A stretch of 64,000 nt of DNA from Channallabes apus (GCA_030522415.1 CM060113.1:10088565-10152564); one strand, 5' to 3'. Positions 45,921-58,641 are shown, counted from the first letter of the stretch. Numbers and translations: made by a program. The notes: generated from the sequence alone by a model not told the origin.

Positions 45921-46304
45921 TGTCAAAGATGAACTAATCTGAGGTGACCAGAAGACGTAGCTTTAGCGGTTAGCCCAATGTAGCGTGGAGGGTAAACCCA
46001 AACGCGGAAAGAAGCGAGTAGGCAGGATAACCACGCAATTTAGTCTAAGGACTCTCACAAAATTGGAGCAAGGGAAAAACACAAATTTAACCCGCGTCCT
46101 ATAAATACACACACAATAGCAAAAGACAGATGAACCAACTGGTGAGTACTCACGGTTTGCTGAAACGACATCGGTAACCGACATGGGCCGAACTCAATGA
46201 CTGAGCGGTAAGCCATCATTTGTTTACCTCTTTTATACTTCCTGGTTTGGCGCCCGTCTTACTTCCGGGTCTTAATGCCGGGCGCAGATTGAGTGTGCAT
46301 GACA
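45921..46304 (-). mobile_element. Solo LTR, same family as 12926-14135
   Basis: A 384-bp LTR in minus orientation. Its complement begins TGTCATGCACACTCAATC and ends in TTTGACA. It shares CCAGGAAGTATAA, GAGTTCGGCCCATGTCGGTT and GACGCGGGTTAAATTTGTGT with the copy at 12926. The flanks AAGTC and AAGAC match at four of five bases. It is uninterrupted, and so defines where the LINE entered its partner. No internal region adjoins it. Confidence 0.85.
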
Positions 46305-47239
46305 AAGACTGTATAGAAATTTTTTTGTCATTTACAGCACATCATTTACACTACTAGTACTGCTTGTGATTTAGACATGAAAAGGAATCAGAGAAGTTGT
46401 ATATGTAGAGAACATGAGAAACTCCACACACAGACTACTGCAAGCTCAGGAACAAACTCTGGAGCTGGGGACTATTTTGCCATTGTGCTGCTACGTATTA
46501 TTTTTAATTTTATATAAAAAAATTTTTTTAATCTTATCAAATTTAACATCCATAATCCTAGCACTCAATACTGCATACCCTTCAGTCTTTTTTAAACAAT
46601 TTAATCACATAGTGACACGTTTTACATATAATGAAGAATCTAAAATTGGATAAGAAACATATTCGGTTGTCATAATGTTATTGCATCTTGAAAATGGGAT
46701 GTGTGAATCCCAATACCGCATCTAGTCCCTTGGGCTTGTGTGAAACAATAACCGAAATATTGCTCTCCTCAGCAGGAACTGGAATCCTTTTACAGCCTGA
46801 ACCAATAAATACACTTTCATTCCCTGTTATATATGCATACTCTAATTAATTACTGCGTGGTTCAATTCTTTAATGCAAAGGAATTGCTAATCTTGCAGTG
46901 TTGTCAATTAACTGGAATTAACTAGTGTCTTTTAGATTTCACTTTAAAGAAATACAGTCTTCTTGTGTTACTTTTAAGAATTTAAATTGGACAGAGGGCA
47001 TGAAAGCTGTCGTTTATGGACGGCGTATTAAGTACCAAGGGTCCAAGATAAATTCCAGCTCATGACAAGAACTTTTAATCTGAATAAATATTCATACAGA
47101 CCTATATACCTTGTTTCTTCTTTAACTTTTTTATTGAATTATGTGTTTTGTGTACAGTCTCCTCATAATTGGTGTATGCCACATTATCCCTTCATCAATT
47201 ATTTCATCCTTGGGAGGGGTGGAGGAAGCGACCAGTAAG
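46305..47239. other. No recognised feature
   Basis: AT-rich, nothing recognisable. Confidence 0.5.
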
Positions 47240-47335
47240 TCTAATCAATGTCTTTAGACTGTGGGCGAAATCAGAGTATCCAGAGGAAACCTACTGTACT
47301 GTACCAAGCACATGGGGAACATGTAAACTCCATAT
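47240..47335 (-). mobile_element. SINE fragment, body only
   Basis: CAATGTCTTTAGACTGTGGG and CAAGCACATGGGGAACATGT are the reverse complement of the SINE body. Confidence 0.7.
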
Positions 47336-48417
47336 TGAATAATAACTGCTATATTATACAGATATTCCCAATTATTAGCACAATGATAAGTGGGTGGCAA
47401 TGCCAGCTCATAACTCCAGAATCTAAGAAGTTTGGTACAACTTTCATGCCTTTTTCTGTATGTGTTTGTTTTTTTTGTGTTTATGTTAGTACATATGGTG
47501 CCCTGCAAAATAAAAAATAAAAAATACATTTCTAGTGCCCCATTCATGGTGTATTGTTGCTTAGTACAAAATATTCATCGGATCGGCTCTGGATCCACCA
47601 ATACCTGACCAACAGAAAGTGCTTAATGAAGATGAATAAATAGAATGAAGTTATAATTAAAGGAATTTCAGATTGCAAGATTAGAAAAATGCGAAAAATG
47701 TCAAAGCTCTTAGCTACCTTAAGGGCTGTAATGTGGAAGCATTCATCCTGGTTGCTTAGTCAATCAAAGAACACTAAATGGTCCTAGATTTTACCTTTTC
47801 TTTTTTTAAATAGTGATGTGTGCTTATCTGCTTTTGTCACAAATTCTTATTTCAAGCAAAGTTTGAAGCCAAGTGCATTGTGCACTGCATAATTTTATTT
47901 ATTGGTGTTCATTTTATTTTATTTAAAAAATATATATTTTTAGATATGGGTCTTGTCTACACCCCTTCCTGTCATTAGCATGGCTTCTGATTCTGTCAAT
48001 ACTGATTTTGTTTAGATCTTAATTAGTCTGGCTATAGAAAATCTGCTTTTGTCTTTCCTTGTGTAAAGTCTTATTTTATACTAGATGTGCGTCTTAGTTC
48101 ATGTGTAATTTATTAGAAGGCCCATGAGCTTTTTAAAAAAAATGTAAACGCAATCTGTCGACTTTTGGAATGAAGTAATGATTTTTCCAAGGTAGATTTT
48201 TTTATGATATGAAAAAAATCAATTTCCCCATTTAAATTTCGAATTAGCATATCATCTCTTCCCATTGGCTGATTACGACGAAACAAAGCCTATATATTAA
48301 CTCAAACGTGGCGGAATACACCTGTGAAATTCAAATTCATTCAGTAGTTTTTACATGCACAAAGAAACAGAGATCCAAAATTTTCAAAACAAATCTATTA
48401 CTCATCCTATGTCCCTC
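47336..48417. other. No recognised feature
   Basis: AT-rich, with an A/T palindromic stretch near 47925-47945. Confidence 0.5.
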
Positions 48418-49916
48418 CAAATTACTCACAAAAGGTAGGGATATTGTTATTTACATGAGCGCTTTTTCATTTTGCTCTGTATATGAATGATATAAGTAAA
48501 AATTCTAAAAACTTTGATATTACTAATAATTTATGAGAAGAAACACCATTTTCATTAGTTTAAGATTTATTACCCCAAAAATTTAGACAATAACAGGGAT
48601 AGCCCCAAATTACAAAAATTGACAATGTCAATAGCGGATGTTTCCAGCATTTGCCACAATGACAGCTTGACAGCAACGTCTCATGCTCCTCACTAGCCTC
48701 ATGATGTTGTTTTGAGGCAATGCGTTCCACTCTTCCACAAGTGCTACACGCAGTTCTGCCAGGTCACGTGGGGGTGAGGTGCGATCATCCAGTCTCTGCT
48801 TCAACTGGTCCCAGACGTGCTCTATGGGGTTCAGGTCAGGGGACATTCATGGTCATACCATATGAGGCACTCCAACTTCCTGAAGTCGAGCTGTGACAAT
48901 TCTGCCACGATGTGGTGGAGCATTATCATCCATGAACAGAAAGTTGGGGGTGTGCTGGTGGAATTGGGGGATGATGATGGGTTCTATGGTGTCTCTGAGG
49001 AAAGACCGCGTAGCGACTGAGCCATGTACAATAACCAAATCTGTTTTTTGCTGACTGGTGATGTCTGTCCAGAGCGTTGCACCTCATCCACCAAAGCAAA
49101 CCCTGGGGATCATGTTGACCTCAGCGTATCGCTCACCTCGCCTTTTCTGTGCAAAGTGACCCGACACTCATCAGTGAACAGGATGGTAGACCACTGCTGC
49201 ATTGTCCAGGTCACATGGTCTTGTGCCCACTGAAAACTTTCATGGCGGTGTCTTGGTGTCAGTGGAATCACCTGCAACGGTCGTCTGACATTCAAGTCAA
49301 AGCGGGGAGTCGGTTGCGAATGGTTTGTCTGTAAACCCTAGTACCCCATCTCGTAAACATGCCTGCAGCTGTGTGACAGTTGCATAACGATGTCTGAGTG
49401 CATAGGTCCTTAGGTACTGGTCATAGTTGTAGTCTGTCACTCGTGGGGCTCCACTCCTGGATCTGTCATGAACTCTGCCAGTAGTTCTGTGTCTTGATGC
49501 AAGTCTGCTGATGACACTCTGAGACACACCAAGTTCACGAGCAACATCTGACTGCCTGCCACTGACCCGAAGGCGCGCCATGGCCAGGTGGCGCTGCTCA
49601 TCTGTTAAGTGACGGTGTGTGTTCATGGCTATTTGAATGATGAACTTGGATTGACTTAATGACAATACCTGCTTTTTATACGCACAGAATGTTGAAATTG
49701 ATGTCACATTAAAAAAGGTGGTCTTTTGGGATTGGCCCCAATATAAGGGACACCTGTACACAATGAGACCATTACATGGAAAACACAAAATGAGGTGTGT
49801 CTATCACCCCAATACAATTGCCTCCATATCCCAAAGAATTTATGAAGTGAAGCAAACACCGTATGTATGTCATCCACTCAGTCTCTCACAGTATCCCTAA
49901 CTTATTGTGGGTAGTG
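48418..49916 (-). mobile_element. Tc1-like element (family D), full length
   Basis: A 1.5-kb element with terminal repeats. The left TACTCACAAAAGGTAGGGAT (48423-48442) and the inverse of the right end, TACCCACAATAAGTTAGGGA (49894-49913), are alike with a few changes. A TA lies just outside the right end. The left outer boundary is less clear. The transposase is read on the minus strand. Confidence 0.82.
48628..49626 (-). pseudogene. Tc1-like DD34E transposase, lightly broken
   Basis: A transposase that would bind the element ends and catalyse cut-and-paste at TA. The chosen start, MNTHRHLTDEQRHLAMARLR, is the first Met of the conserved part. A paired helix-turn-helix follows (GVSQSVISRLASRHRTTGRV, DRSRSGAPRVT). 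The catalytic codons are Asp in FTDECRV (49170-49172), Asp in FMDDNAPPH (48925-48927) and Glu in SPDLNPIEHVW (48820-48822). The last two are separated by exactly 34 codons in one frame, the DD34E signature. The protein ends with RCCQAVIVANAGNIRY. Two frameshifts (near 49300 and between 49110 and 49040) and two stop codons just before SPDLNP break it. About 330 codons is the normal length for Tc1 transposases. Confidence 0.88.
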
Positions 49917-50062
49917 TATTTTCATACTACTACTACTGTAAGTATCTTTACTGTACAGACACGCCAACTTTACAGATTTATTATATGTATAAATAAGTAA
50001 ACTTTATGGCCAAATCCTATTTTTCTAATTTCCATGTTCTGTGATTCTGCCTTAGACTCTCC

Positions 50063-50070
<8 letters not shown>

Positions 50071-50120
<50 letters not shown>
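50071..50120. repeat. (AT)n microsatellite
   Basis: About 25 AT units. Confidence 0.97.
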
Positions 50121-50123
<3 letters not shown>

Positions 50124-50935
50124 TGATTATTGATTTTTGATATATATTATACGTCTTATTTGATGCTGCTGTCTGTACATCTACGATATTAATATTGACC
50201 TTTTTGCTTTCCTAACTAAAAGCCTAATACACTCACACATTGGAGGTTTTAGAAAAAAATATCTATGGATGTTTCAAGACAAAGGAGTTTTCTATTTTTC
50301 AGCCCCTAGTTAATGTCTGCTGAATAACATTTTTTATATATTCTGTGCTTGTAACTATTTGTTGCTGATTAGGCAATATGGTGATTGTTGTATTAATTGT
50401 AATGAATATAATAAATACTTCTCAGCTCCCTTCAGCATTGTTCCTGAATTAGTATTGTGATTTATAACATTAGATTATACTGTTTATATACAAACAATAA
50501 AGGAAGGAATAATAACTAGTTATATTATAATAATTATATTATAATAATAAGTTATAATAATAATTAAAACAATAATACATGTTTGTATTATTGTTATTAT
50601 AATAATATGATAATACTATAACAAAACATATGATGATACTATAATACTATAGTAATAAACAAATTTAAATTATTTGTTTGTTTGCTGGTTGTTATTTTTT
50701 TTCTTATTGTAGTGTCTTGAAACCTGAAGTCACAAATTATATAATTCTTTAATGTGATATGGTTACATACAGTACATGTCGAGATAAAGTCTCATATTTA
50801 ATGTTTCATTTAAAATGTTTCATCTACTGAGACTATTTTAAAGTCAATTTCCTTTAATTGTAGTCCAAGTCTGTGACATGGTGTCCATTTATTTTCTTTG
50901 GGAAATCTCCATTAATTATGAAAACAACTTAAGGG
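50121..50935. other. No recognised feature
   Basis: Very AT-rich, with scattered TAATAA and TTATAA words at 50510-50600. Confidence 0.5.
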
Positions 50936-51105
50936 TTATTGGGTGTGTGAGTGTGTGTATGTGTGTGTGCCCTGCGATGGATTGGCACCCTGTCCAGGGT
51001 GTACCCCGCCTAGTGCCCGAAGTCTCCTGGGATAGGCTCCAGGTCCCCCGCGACCCTGAACACAGGATTAAGCGGTATAGAAGATGAATGAATGAATGAA
51101 TGAAC
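50936..51105 (+). mobile_element. SINE tail, best preserved
   Basis: GCGATGGATTGGCACCCTGT, GTACCCCGCCTAGTGCCCGA and AGTCTCCTGGGATAGGCTCC lead to an AAGCGGTATAGAAGATGAA end and four GAAT units. This tail is close to the consensus implied by the other copies, which suggests a young insertion. The head is absent. Confidence 0.8.
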
Positions 51106-51840
51106 TTAAGGGTTGTCCCATAATTTATATTAACCTGAAGTTGGAGGACAGAGGGATTCTTATTTTGTCATTAAATTAGAATGAATTTATACTGCAAAAG
51201 CACAAATTATAGAAGGCATTGCAAGTGCTTTTCTTTTTAAAACATCAAACAGATGTAGTAAGCATTAATTATGAAACACTTCTTAATTAAATTCATTTCG
51301 TTCTCACCGTGTCCTTATAGTGGAGTTAAGGGGTGGTCTGTAGTAAGTGATTCCTAGTGATATGGAGTCAAATATGGCTTCCATATTGGAATATAGGATA
51401 TTAAATTAACTATGGATTTAAAGCATTTAAAATTTCATAAAAGCATTTACAGTTTCATCAGTGAATCAGCTCTAAGACTAATAGCACTGCCAGGTGAATT
51501 AGGTGGTGTTAGTGTTGTAACTGACCAGTGTACGTAAGTGTATACACGTAACTAAAACATATGGATGTTCTTGTTTTGTTGAAGATATTTTATATTGTTC
51601 TTATTCTCCTTTTCTGCATCTTGCCAGATTGGTGTCACCCAAAGAAAGTAAACATCATAGTTTCAGTGTTCTGTCACTTCATAACTTAAGCACTGCTTAC
51701 TCCACTTTCTATAATAATATACAGATTGCTTTACACTAATTTCATTACCCTAGTTTTACACTATGCTTTGAATCGATTACAGTCGTGAAAGCTTTGCTGA
51801 AAGGTCTGCTCAATTTAGGGCTCAAGCTACACTAAGCATA

Positions 51841-51843
<3 letters not shown>
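51106..51843. other. No recognised feature
   Basis: No similarity seen. Confidence 0.5.
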
Positions 51844-51923
<80 letters not shown>

Positions 51924-51960
51924 CGTGTGTGTGTGTGTACTGTATGTGCGTGTGTGTGTT
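51844..51960. repeat. Compound (AT)n(GT)n microsatellite
   Basis: About 37 AT units to 51918, then imperfect GT runs. A shorter AT/GT echo lies at 52023-52049. Confidence 0.97.
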
Positions 51961-52675
51961 TTAATCACGAGAAATGCTCTATTTAACATTTTTAAAACAT
52001 TTTAAATTGAAAACATTTTAGTATATATATATGTGTGAGTGTGTGTGTTTTAGTAAAAATAAGAGTTTAGAAAGTTAAAGAGCTTAAAATCAAGTTGTCC
52101 AATAGATAATTAGTGCCAGCTTAAAGACATGAAACTAAACACATTTGATCCTTGATTTATTGGCTAGGTGGCATAAGTTTTTAATGACAAAAAAAAAGCC
52201 TTACTAAATTGCCTAAAAGATAGTCAGAAGGACACGCAAAAGTAAACAGATTATAGAATGCAGTACAGGAACAGTAGGAACGCAAAAATAACACACATTA
52301 TGCACGGCTTTGCAAACTGAGTAAGTAAGAATTGTGTAAATATACATTGCCAAAAATGAGCCATGAAACACACTGCAGGTGTAAGTAATCAGGGGAATGA
52401 ATATTTGGGATGCACTGCCAGAGACACAGTCATGACAAATAAGGGCACCTGTTGCCTTACATTAGATGCCAACTTGTTTTGATATTGTCTGACTAATAGC
52501 TCATTTTACCTGCTGTGATCAAGAAATCTTTCAATATCCAAGTTCCCAAGTTGTTTTGCTGTTTATCATGCTCAACAACTAAATTATAGGTTAAGTACAG
52601 CAGCATGCAAAACTTTGAAATCTATAACGAAAATGCTAAATTAAATGTTTTGCTTCAGTTTAAAACAAGAGAAAA
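51961..52675. other. No recognised feature
   Basis: No similarity seen beyond the AT/GT echo noted above. Confidence 0.5.
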
Positions 52676-52870
52676 TTTGGTGTAGTGGTGCTGTGGTAAT
52701 GCGCTGGCCCTTTCATCCAGAGATTGTGAGGTCGATTCACGGGTGATGCTGTAGCCTTCTGCAGCTGGGGGCCTGGAGAGAGCTGATTGGTTGAGCTCTC
52801 TCAGACGGCTGGGCTGGGAGACAGCCTCATATAAATTGCGGATCTGTGAGCTCACAATAGCTGAAATAGT
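52676..52870 (+). mobile_element. tRNA-derived SINE, second family
   Basis: The tRNA-like head has TGTAGTGGTGCTGTGG (A-box region) and GAGGTCGATTCACGG (B-box, 52728-52742). The body differs from the SINE at 19735 and contains GAGAGAGCTGATTGGTTGAG and GGCTGGGAGACAGCCTCATA. The tail is not clear. It is too diverged to be a functional tRNA. Confidence 0.65.
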
Positions 52871-53766
52871 GGATAGAGCCGAACTTCGAGTGTGTTAAAA
52901 TGGTGTCATGAACTTACAGTTCAAAAAAGATGCGGATGGCTGTCACCACATGACGTGAAGCAAACATGTCATGAGGGAAATAAATAATAAAACAGGACAA
53001 AATGTTAAGAGTTTCATAGTATTTCATATGTCCACTTGTTGCTGTAGAAGCGCTCTACTGCTGGCACACATGCTACAAGTTTGTGGAAAAACCACATGAT
53101 CCATTTTGGGACAAATATAGGGTACAACAGTTAAAATGGGCAACATCATAAATGTCCCGTATAATTGATTGCATATACTTAAATAAAGACTTCTGCAAAA
53201 TCTTCAACGGTTAATATTCAAGATATTAAATTCATACTTTTCTTTTTTTTTACCCTGTGAGGCCCACAGTTGTAATATTACAACATCAATTTTAGTTCTA
53301 TAAAAATAACCCACTGGTTTTTTGCCCCCTGTAGGACCATATTTACATAATTATTAGGTCATATTGCTCAGCCTTGCAATGCTATTGGATGATAGACATT
53401 TTGAATCGGCCTGTTCACCTAGCCATGAACTCACACAACCTGTGAAATTGCCTTAAAGCACATCACTTTGTTTTACTGGAGTGGATGAATAAGTAAAGTA
53501 TGTAAAATCTGTGAAATATATCCATTTCTTTCTGTGATTAGTAGCATTTCTAGATCATGCAGATATTATTGTACTATTCAATGTTTGCATCACGTTAGAT
53601 ATGGAGCTTGTTATGTCTGTGCTTTAATTTTCCAAACACTGGGTGAAATGGATAGCAAAATGTACCTCACACATAACATGGATCAACTGTATTTCTTACC
53701 TGTGAAAAAAATACTTTAAATACTTTGCTAAAAAAATTATTTAAACGTCTTCTCATAACATGTTAA
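52871..53766. other. No recognised feature
   Basis: AT-rich, nothing recognisable. Confidence 0.5.
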
Positions 53767-53860
53767 CATTCAATTCAATTTCAATTAAATTTTATTTGTA
53801 TAGTGCTTTTAACAATTGACATTGTCTCAAAGCAGCTTTACACAATCAAAATTTAATTTA
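53767..53860 (-). mobile_element. LINE 3' tail fragment, same family as 13261-14086
   Basis: ATTCAATTCAATTTCAATTA then ATTGTCTCAAAGCAGCTTTA is the reverse complement of the tail that ends at 14086. Only the last 90 or so bases are present. Confidence 0.8.
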
Positions 53861-53984
53861 TTTAACGATTATTAACTGATAAGTTAAAGTTACATCAAGT
53901 GATAAATTATTTATTTGACAATTTGAAAGCATTTCTGTAGCAGTATTTTTTCTGTAAAATCTATTCTTTATTATATACACAATA

Positions 53985-55095
53985 ATCAAATTCTAATTTT
54001 ATTTGTCACATACACAGTCATAAACAGTACAAAATATAGTGAAGTGCTTATACGACCACCTGTCACCTTAAATTAAAAAAAAAAAAAACAATTGACAAGA
54101 AATAAGAGAGAAATGGAAAAAGAAGCAAGAAATAAATAAATAGTTTAACTATATGAAGTTATATAAAAGTTTTGGAAATATATAAGAAATATAAAACTTT
54201 TCTGTACAGGACAAAATACATTTAAAAAGTGGAATGAATGAAAAATGTCCAGAAGTGTGCAAATGAACATCGTGAGTGCAAGTGTGCAATATGCAATATT
54301 GTGCAAATGTTGCAATGTGTATGCAAATGTGCAATGTCCATGGTTGTCCGGTCTACAGTGTATTGGGGTGTGTGCACAGATAAATAATGACCATGAGTAA
54401 CCATTTCTGTGCAATGTTGCAAAAACATGGAGATGATTAGTCCTGTGTGTTAACCTGGTTGAGAGATCGTATCGCCTGCGGGAAGAAGCTCCTCCTCAGT
54501 CTCTCTGTGTTGACCTTCAGGGAGCGGAAGCGCTTTCATGATCGCAACAGAGAGAAAAGTCCATTGTTGGGGTGGCTGAGGTCATTCAAGATCTTCCTGG
54601 CCTTGGTCCAGCACCGCTTGGTGTATATCGAGTGCAGGTGAAGGAGCTCGGTGCGGATGGTGCGCTCAGCCGAACGCATGACCCTCTGTAGAGCTCGTCT
54701 GTCCTGCATGGTGCTCTTCCCGATACAGGTTAAGATATTTCCCGTCAGGATGCTGTCTATGTTGCAGGAGTAAAAGTTCCTGAGCACCTTGGAGGGCAGT
54801 TTAAAGTCTCTCAATCAGCTAAGGTGGTAGGGAAGCTGCCGGGCCTTTTTCACCATGGTGTTGATGTGACAGGACCATGACAGGTCCTGCGTGATGTGAA
54901 CACAGAGGTATCGGAAGCTGTACACTCTCTCCACTGGGCTCCTGTTGATGACTGGGTTCTGGTAGGTCCTCTCCTGCTTTGTGCTAATGTCCACTATCAA
55001 CTCCTTTGTCTTGCTGACCAGTTCTCCATGTGTGGAGGAGATGGAACGGTTCGGGCAGTATGAAAACTGTGGGTCGAGTGTGTCACCCACACTGC
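53985..55095 (-). mobile_element. 5'-truncated LINE copy with RT core deleted
   Basis: This belongs to the same family as 23753-27605. The 3' tail starts AATCAAATTCTAATTTTATT (53986) and the C-terminal region reads MRDFKLPSKVLRNFYSCNID and KRCWTKARKILNDLSHPNNG at 54536-54814. A segment at 54815-55060 reads SKTKELIVDISTKQERTYQN. Upstream of it, QFSYCPNRSISSTHGE is fused directly to SKTKELIVD near 55020, so the palm containing FADD is missing. It is 5'-truncated near 55095, as is common for LINEs. Confidence 0.87.
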
Positions 55096-56394
55096 GCAAT
55101 TTCCCTCAGTGGAGATTTCTTGTTTGCTCATTTCTATTTGCTAAGAGAATTAATTGCAAAGTCATCACCTTATCACAGTGACTATGACCTTACATGTGTA
55201 GCTGATTAAAAGGGCAAAGTCGCATTCTTCCGTTGACCATTCCCATTAACCCAGGTGGCCTTGGAGGTCCTCAGCTCAGTTGTAGACAGTCAGCGTTAAA
55301 TACATGTACTATTTTACTTCCTTTCACTCTGATGTGCCAGGATGGTTTCCCTGGCAAAGTGTATAAAAGTCATCACAAGGGTTTGTATCGTGTCCTGTTG
55401 GTGCCTCATACCATACAATAACTGACAGTAATCAAAACCTGAAGTGATTACAGGAGGCAAATTTAAATGTAAAACATTAAGACAGAAAATGGTATTTGCA
55501 TTTAGAATAGAGATTACTTGAAATGCCTAACCATCCTGCAAAAGTGGACTTCAGGGAAAGAAATGGGTAAAAATAAACTAGCCTACAGGTACATGACCTA
55601 ACCAAAATCATGGTAGGGAGCACTCGCCCATGACCTGATGTCTATACAGTCATCCTAATGAGGAGAAATGTACAGGCACACCTAAACTACCTGTCCACAT
55701 TTCAGTTTGGAAATTGGGAAAGAGAGAGAGAGAGAGAGTTTGCAGCAAAAGCAGCTTACAGTATTTGAGTCTAAAATACAGTACTGTATGTTAGCTTGAC
55801 AGTGTCACAACGAAGTCAAACAATCTTCCACAAACAAAGCAACATCACGCACACAGATCAGCCACCACCACACACTTCCATGACACTGCTTTTATCCATG
55901 AAGACCTGTCTCTTTTCTGAAAAACAACAACTGCAATTGGTGGATGGGAAAGCAGGAACTTTATGGCAGCAACACAACCACTGGTCAAATCGCTGCCTGT
56001 GAGCAAGTTAGGTTGAAGAGAAAAGGGAAAGAATAAAAAATGCGTTGTTCTCTCCCACAATACAGTGCTTAAGATTAATGCTGTATTATACTGAGGTTAA
56101 AGATAAACAAACTCTGCACAGAAAACATGGGTTGTTACGAAGCAACTATAAAAAGTTTACAAATGGTAGAAGGTGAACAACATTTTATAAGTGTCCACAA
56201 AAGGCATTACTTTTAGGGACACTCAAAAAGTCCACTAATAAGTAAACAAACAAACAAACAAACAAATAAATACTTTGTGTAGGCTTGTGCAGGGTTTTTT
56301 TTTTTATGAAAAAAAAAATTCATTATTATATATTTTTGCTAACATATTTTACTTGGATGTAAATTATGCCATTAATTTAAATATTGTTTGATTG
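55096..56394. other. No recognised feature apart from short simple repeats
   Basis: (GA)n at 55720-55738 and (AAAC)n at about 56247-56270. Frames are short. Confidence 0.5.
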
Positions 56395-56640
56395 TCAGCC
56401 TCACGCCTTGGGTCTGTGTGCATGTTGTCCCCGTGCTTGGTGAGTTTCCTCCAGGTACTCCGGCTTCCTCACACAGTCTAAAGACATTCAGATTAAGCTA
56501 ATCGGCGTTCCCAAATTGCCTTTAGTGTGTGACTGAGTGTGTAGGTGTGTATACGTGTGTCCCCTGTGATGGATTGGCACCCTGTCCAAGGTGTGCCCCA
56601 CCTTATAGCCTAAGTATGCTGGGATACGTTTACAGGCCAA
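56395..56640 (+). mobile_element. SINE copy, body and tail
   Basis: GTGCATGTTGTCCCCGTGCT, CTAATCGGCGTTCCCAAATT and GATGGATTGGCACCCTGTCC match the SINE at 19735. The head is nearly lost and the tail end runs into a microsatellite. Confidence 0.8.
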
Positions 56641-56673
56641 CCCAACATGCTTGCCGACTGGGAGAGGGAGAGA

Positions 56674-56674
<1 letters not shown>

Positions 56675-56723
<49 letters not shown>

Positions 56724-56734
56724 ACACACACACA
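56675..56734. repeat. (CA)n microsatellite
   Basis: About 28 CA units with one break. Confidence 0.97.
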
Positions 56735-58525
56735 TGATAGTGTCTGATTTTTTTTTTTTTTATAAAAAGAGAGGAAGCTGAATGGATATCCTCCTGGATG
56801 CTGTTTATGGGAAATACTACCATATAAGGTATGAGGAATCGCTTAAGGGATCAATGAGGGAGAAAAACCTGGGAAATAAAACACCAGCCAGGGTTAATGT
56901 AAGATGACAAAAACACATATTGTAATATTAATTAATTAATTAATTTTGTTGAATGACATTTAAGGCAATACCATACACAATCATCTCCTTTAGTCAGCTG
57001 AGAGCAACTCACAAGAGCAGAGAGATTGAAAGATAAGGTAACATAAATAAAACTTTAAATGTTAAAATGTTAAATGGTTATACTTTTAAATAGAAACTAC
57101 AAGTGCACAAAAAAAAGTTTATTATTGTTTCTTTTAAATCATAAATGAAAATTTATCTGGGTTCTATGAACTCAAGTTGTTATGGTTACAACATGCGCAT
57201 CTCATTAACCGTCTTACATTTTCACATTAGTACAAAAGCCCCAGGCAAAACTCTCCCAAAAAAACCCTTCTAACAGCCTAAATTGACAAAAACTTGAGGA
57301 CTTGACGTCAAATCTTTGTATAGAATGAATGTGTAAGTGGCAGATGTTGAAATATAAGGAGTTTTACTTGACTTTACTGCTGGTCAATCATTTTAGCTAA
57401 TATTACAGAACAAAGGCACAGACTCTTAACTAAGTACTGTAGATTAGCTTTAAGAGTAGTGTAGCAGACCCAAATCAGGTACCTTCATGTGAACCAAATA
57501 TATAATTATAATAACCATACTGTATAATTATCCTATAATTATTATAAAAATACTCAGTTGTCTTGTTTATTTAAAAAAGTCACATTTCCCACCTCAGTAA
57601 TATTAGCTTGTCAGAGTTTAAATGCAGTAACTCATAAATCAAGTGAAATGTGAACAAAATGTCTACATTTCTTCCGTTTGCAAGTGATTACTTAAACTGT
57701 TCTGTTTGTCACTCTGTCTCGAGAGGCTCAGCAGAAAATTCTAGAAAATTAATTAATTAATTTTAAGAATTAAATTATAATTTAGACTCCCAGCAACTGC
57801 ATGAAAGCAAATTTTTAAGTGTGTACTTTGATAAAAAAAAAAAAAGTAGAAGAAAAAGACATAAAAACAGGACGCATAGTCATCACAAATGCAATAAATT
57901 GTCCTTTTCTTCTTCTGTTATCTTCAGACACCTGAGAGAGCATATTAAGAATGTCCAAATCCTCAGCTGCCTTACTTTTATTAACTTTTAGCAGCTGCTT
58001 CCTGCATACATAATGAACTATAGTCACTGTACTCCCAAGCCACTATCATCATGAGATCCAGTTTTACAATTAAGTGCAAAAAAAAACAGACTTCCATTAA
58101 AATCAAGTCAATTAATATGTTTTATGGAGAGGAAAAAGAAAAATATTCAGCATTCAGCAACGATAAGCTTTTTCCCCCCCTCTCTTTTTATCTCTGGCTT
58201 AATAGAATTGTTCCCAAGGTTGATATTTAACTTTTCCAGGTGTGGAATAAGAATCTAAAATGTGGTATTATGAAATGCAGTGAAGTAAATTTCTGCAGAA
58301 GAAGAGCCGGGAAAATTTGCCAACACCGAGGTTGAAACAAAACATTGAAATATGACTTAAAAGTGTGATAGTTTCCTTTATTAATCAGCCGCTTAAAGTT
58401 GTTGACAGAAATGGGCAGAAAAATGAATACCCAAGAAGTTCTGTAGTTTATCACTGTACACTGAGCATGAGGTGAGATTTCCACTTAATATGATGACATT
58501 CCATCTCTCTTAGTGCACACTCACA

Positions 58526-58528
<3 letters not shown>
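56735..58528. other. No recognised feature
   Basis: AT-rich, with (AATT)n-like runs near 56930-56946 and 57748-57765. No gene is seen. Confidence 0.5.

Positions 58529-58578
<50 letters not shown>
58529..58578. repeat. (CA)n microsatellite
   Basis: About 24 CA units, ending in GCGCACAC. Confidence 0.97.
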
Positions 58579-58580
<2 letters not shown>

Positions 58581-58640
58581 GCACACTTATGGACAACAAG
58601 GAGTAATTTATCCTATCCAGTCTGGCATGTTTATTTGAAG

Positions 58641-58641
58641 T

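Noticed and set aside
52676..52745. Functional tRNA gene
   Set aside because: Only box-like motifs remain. The cloverleaf stems do not pair and a repeat body follows.
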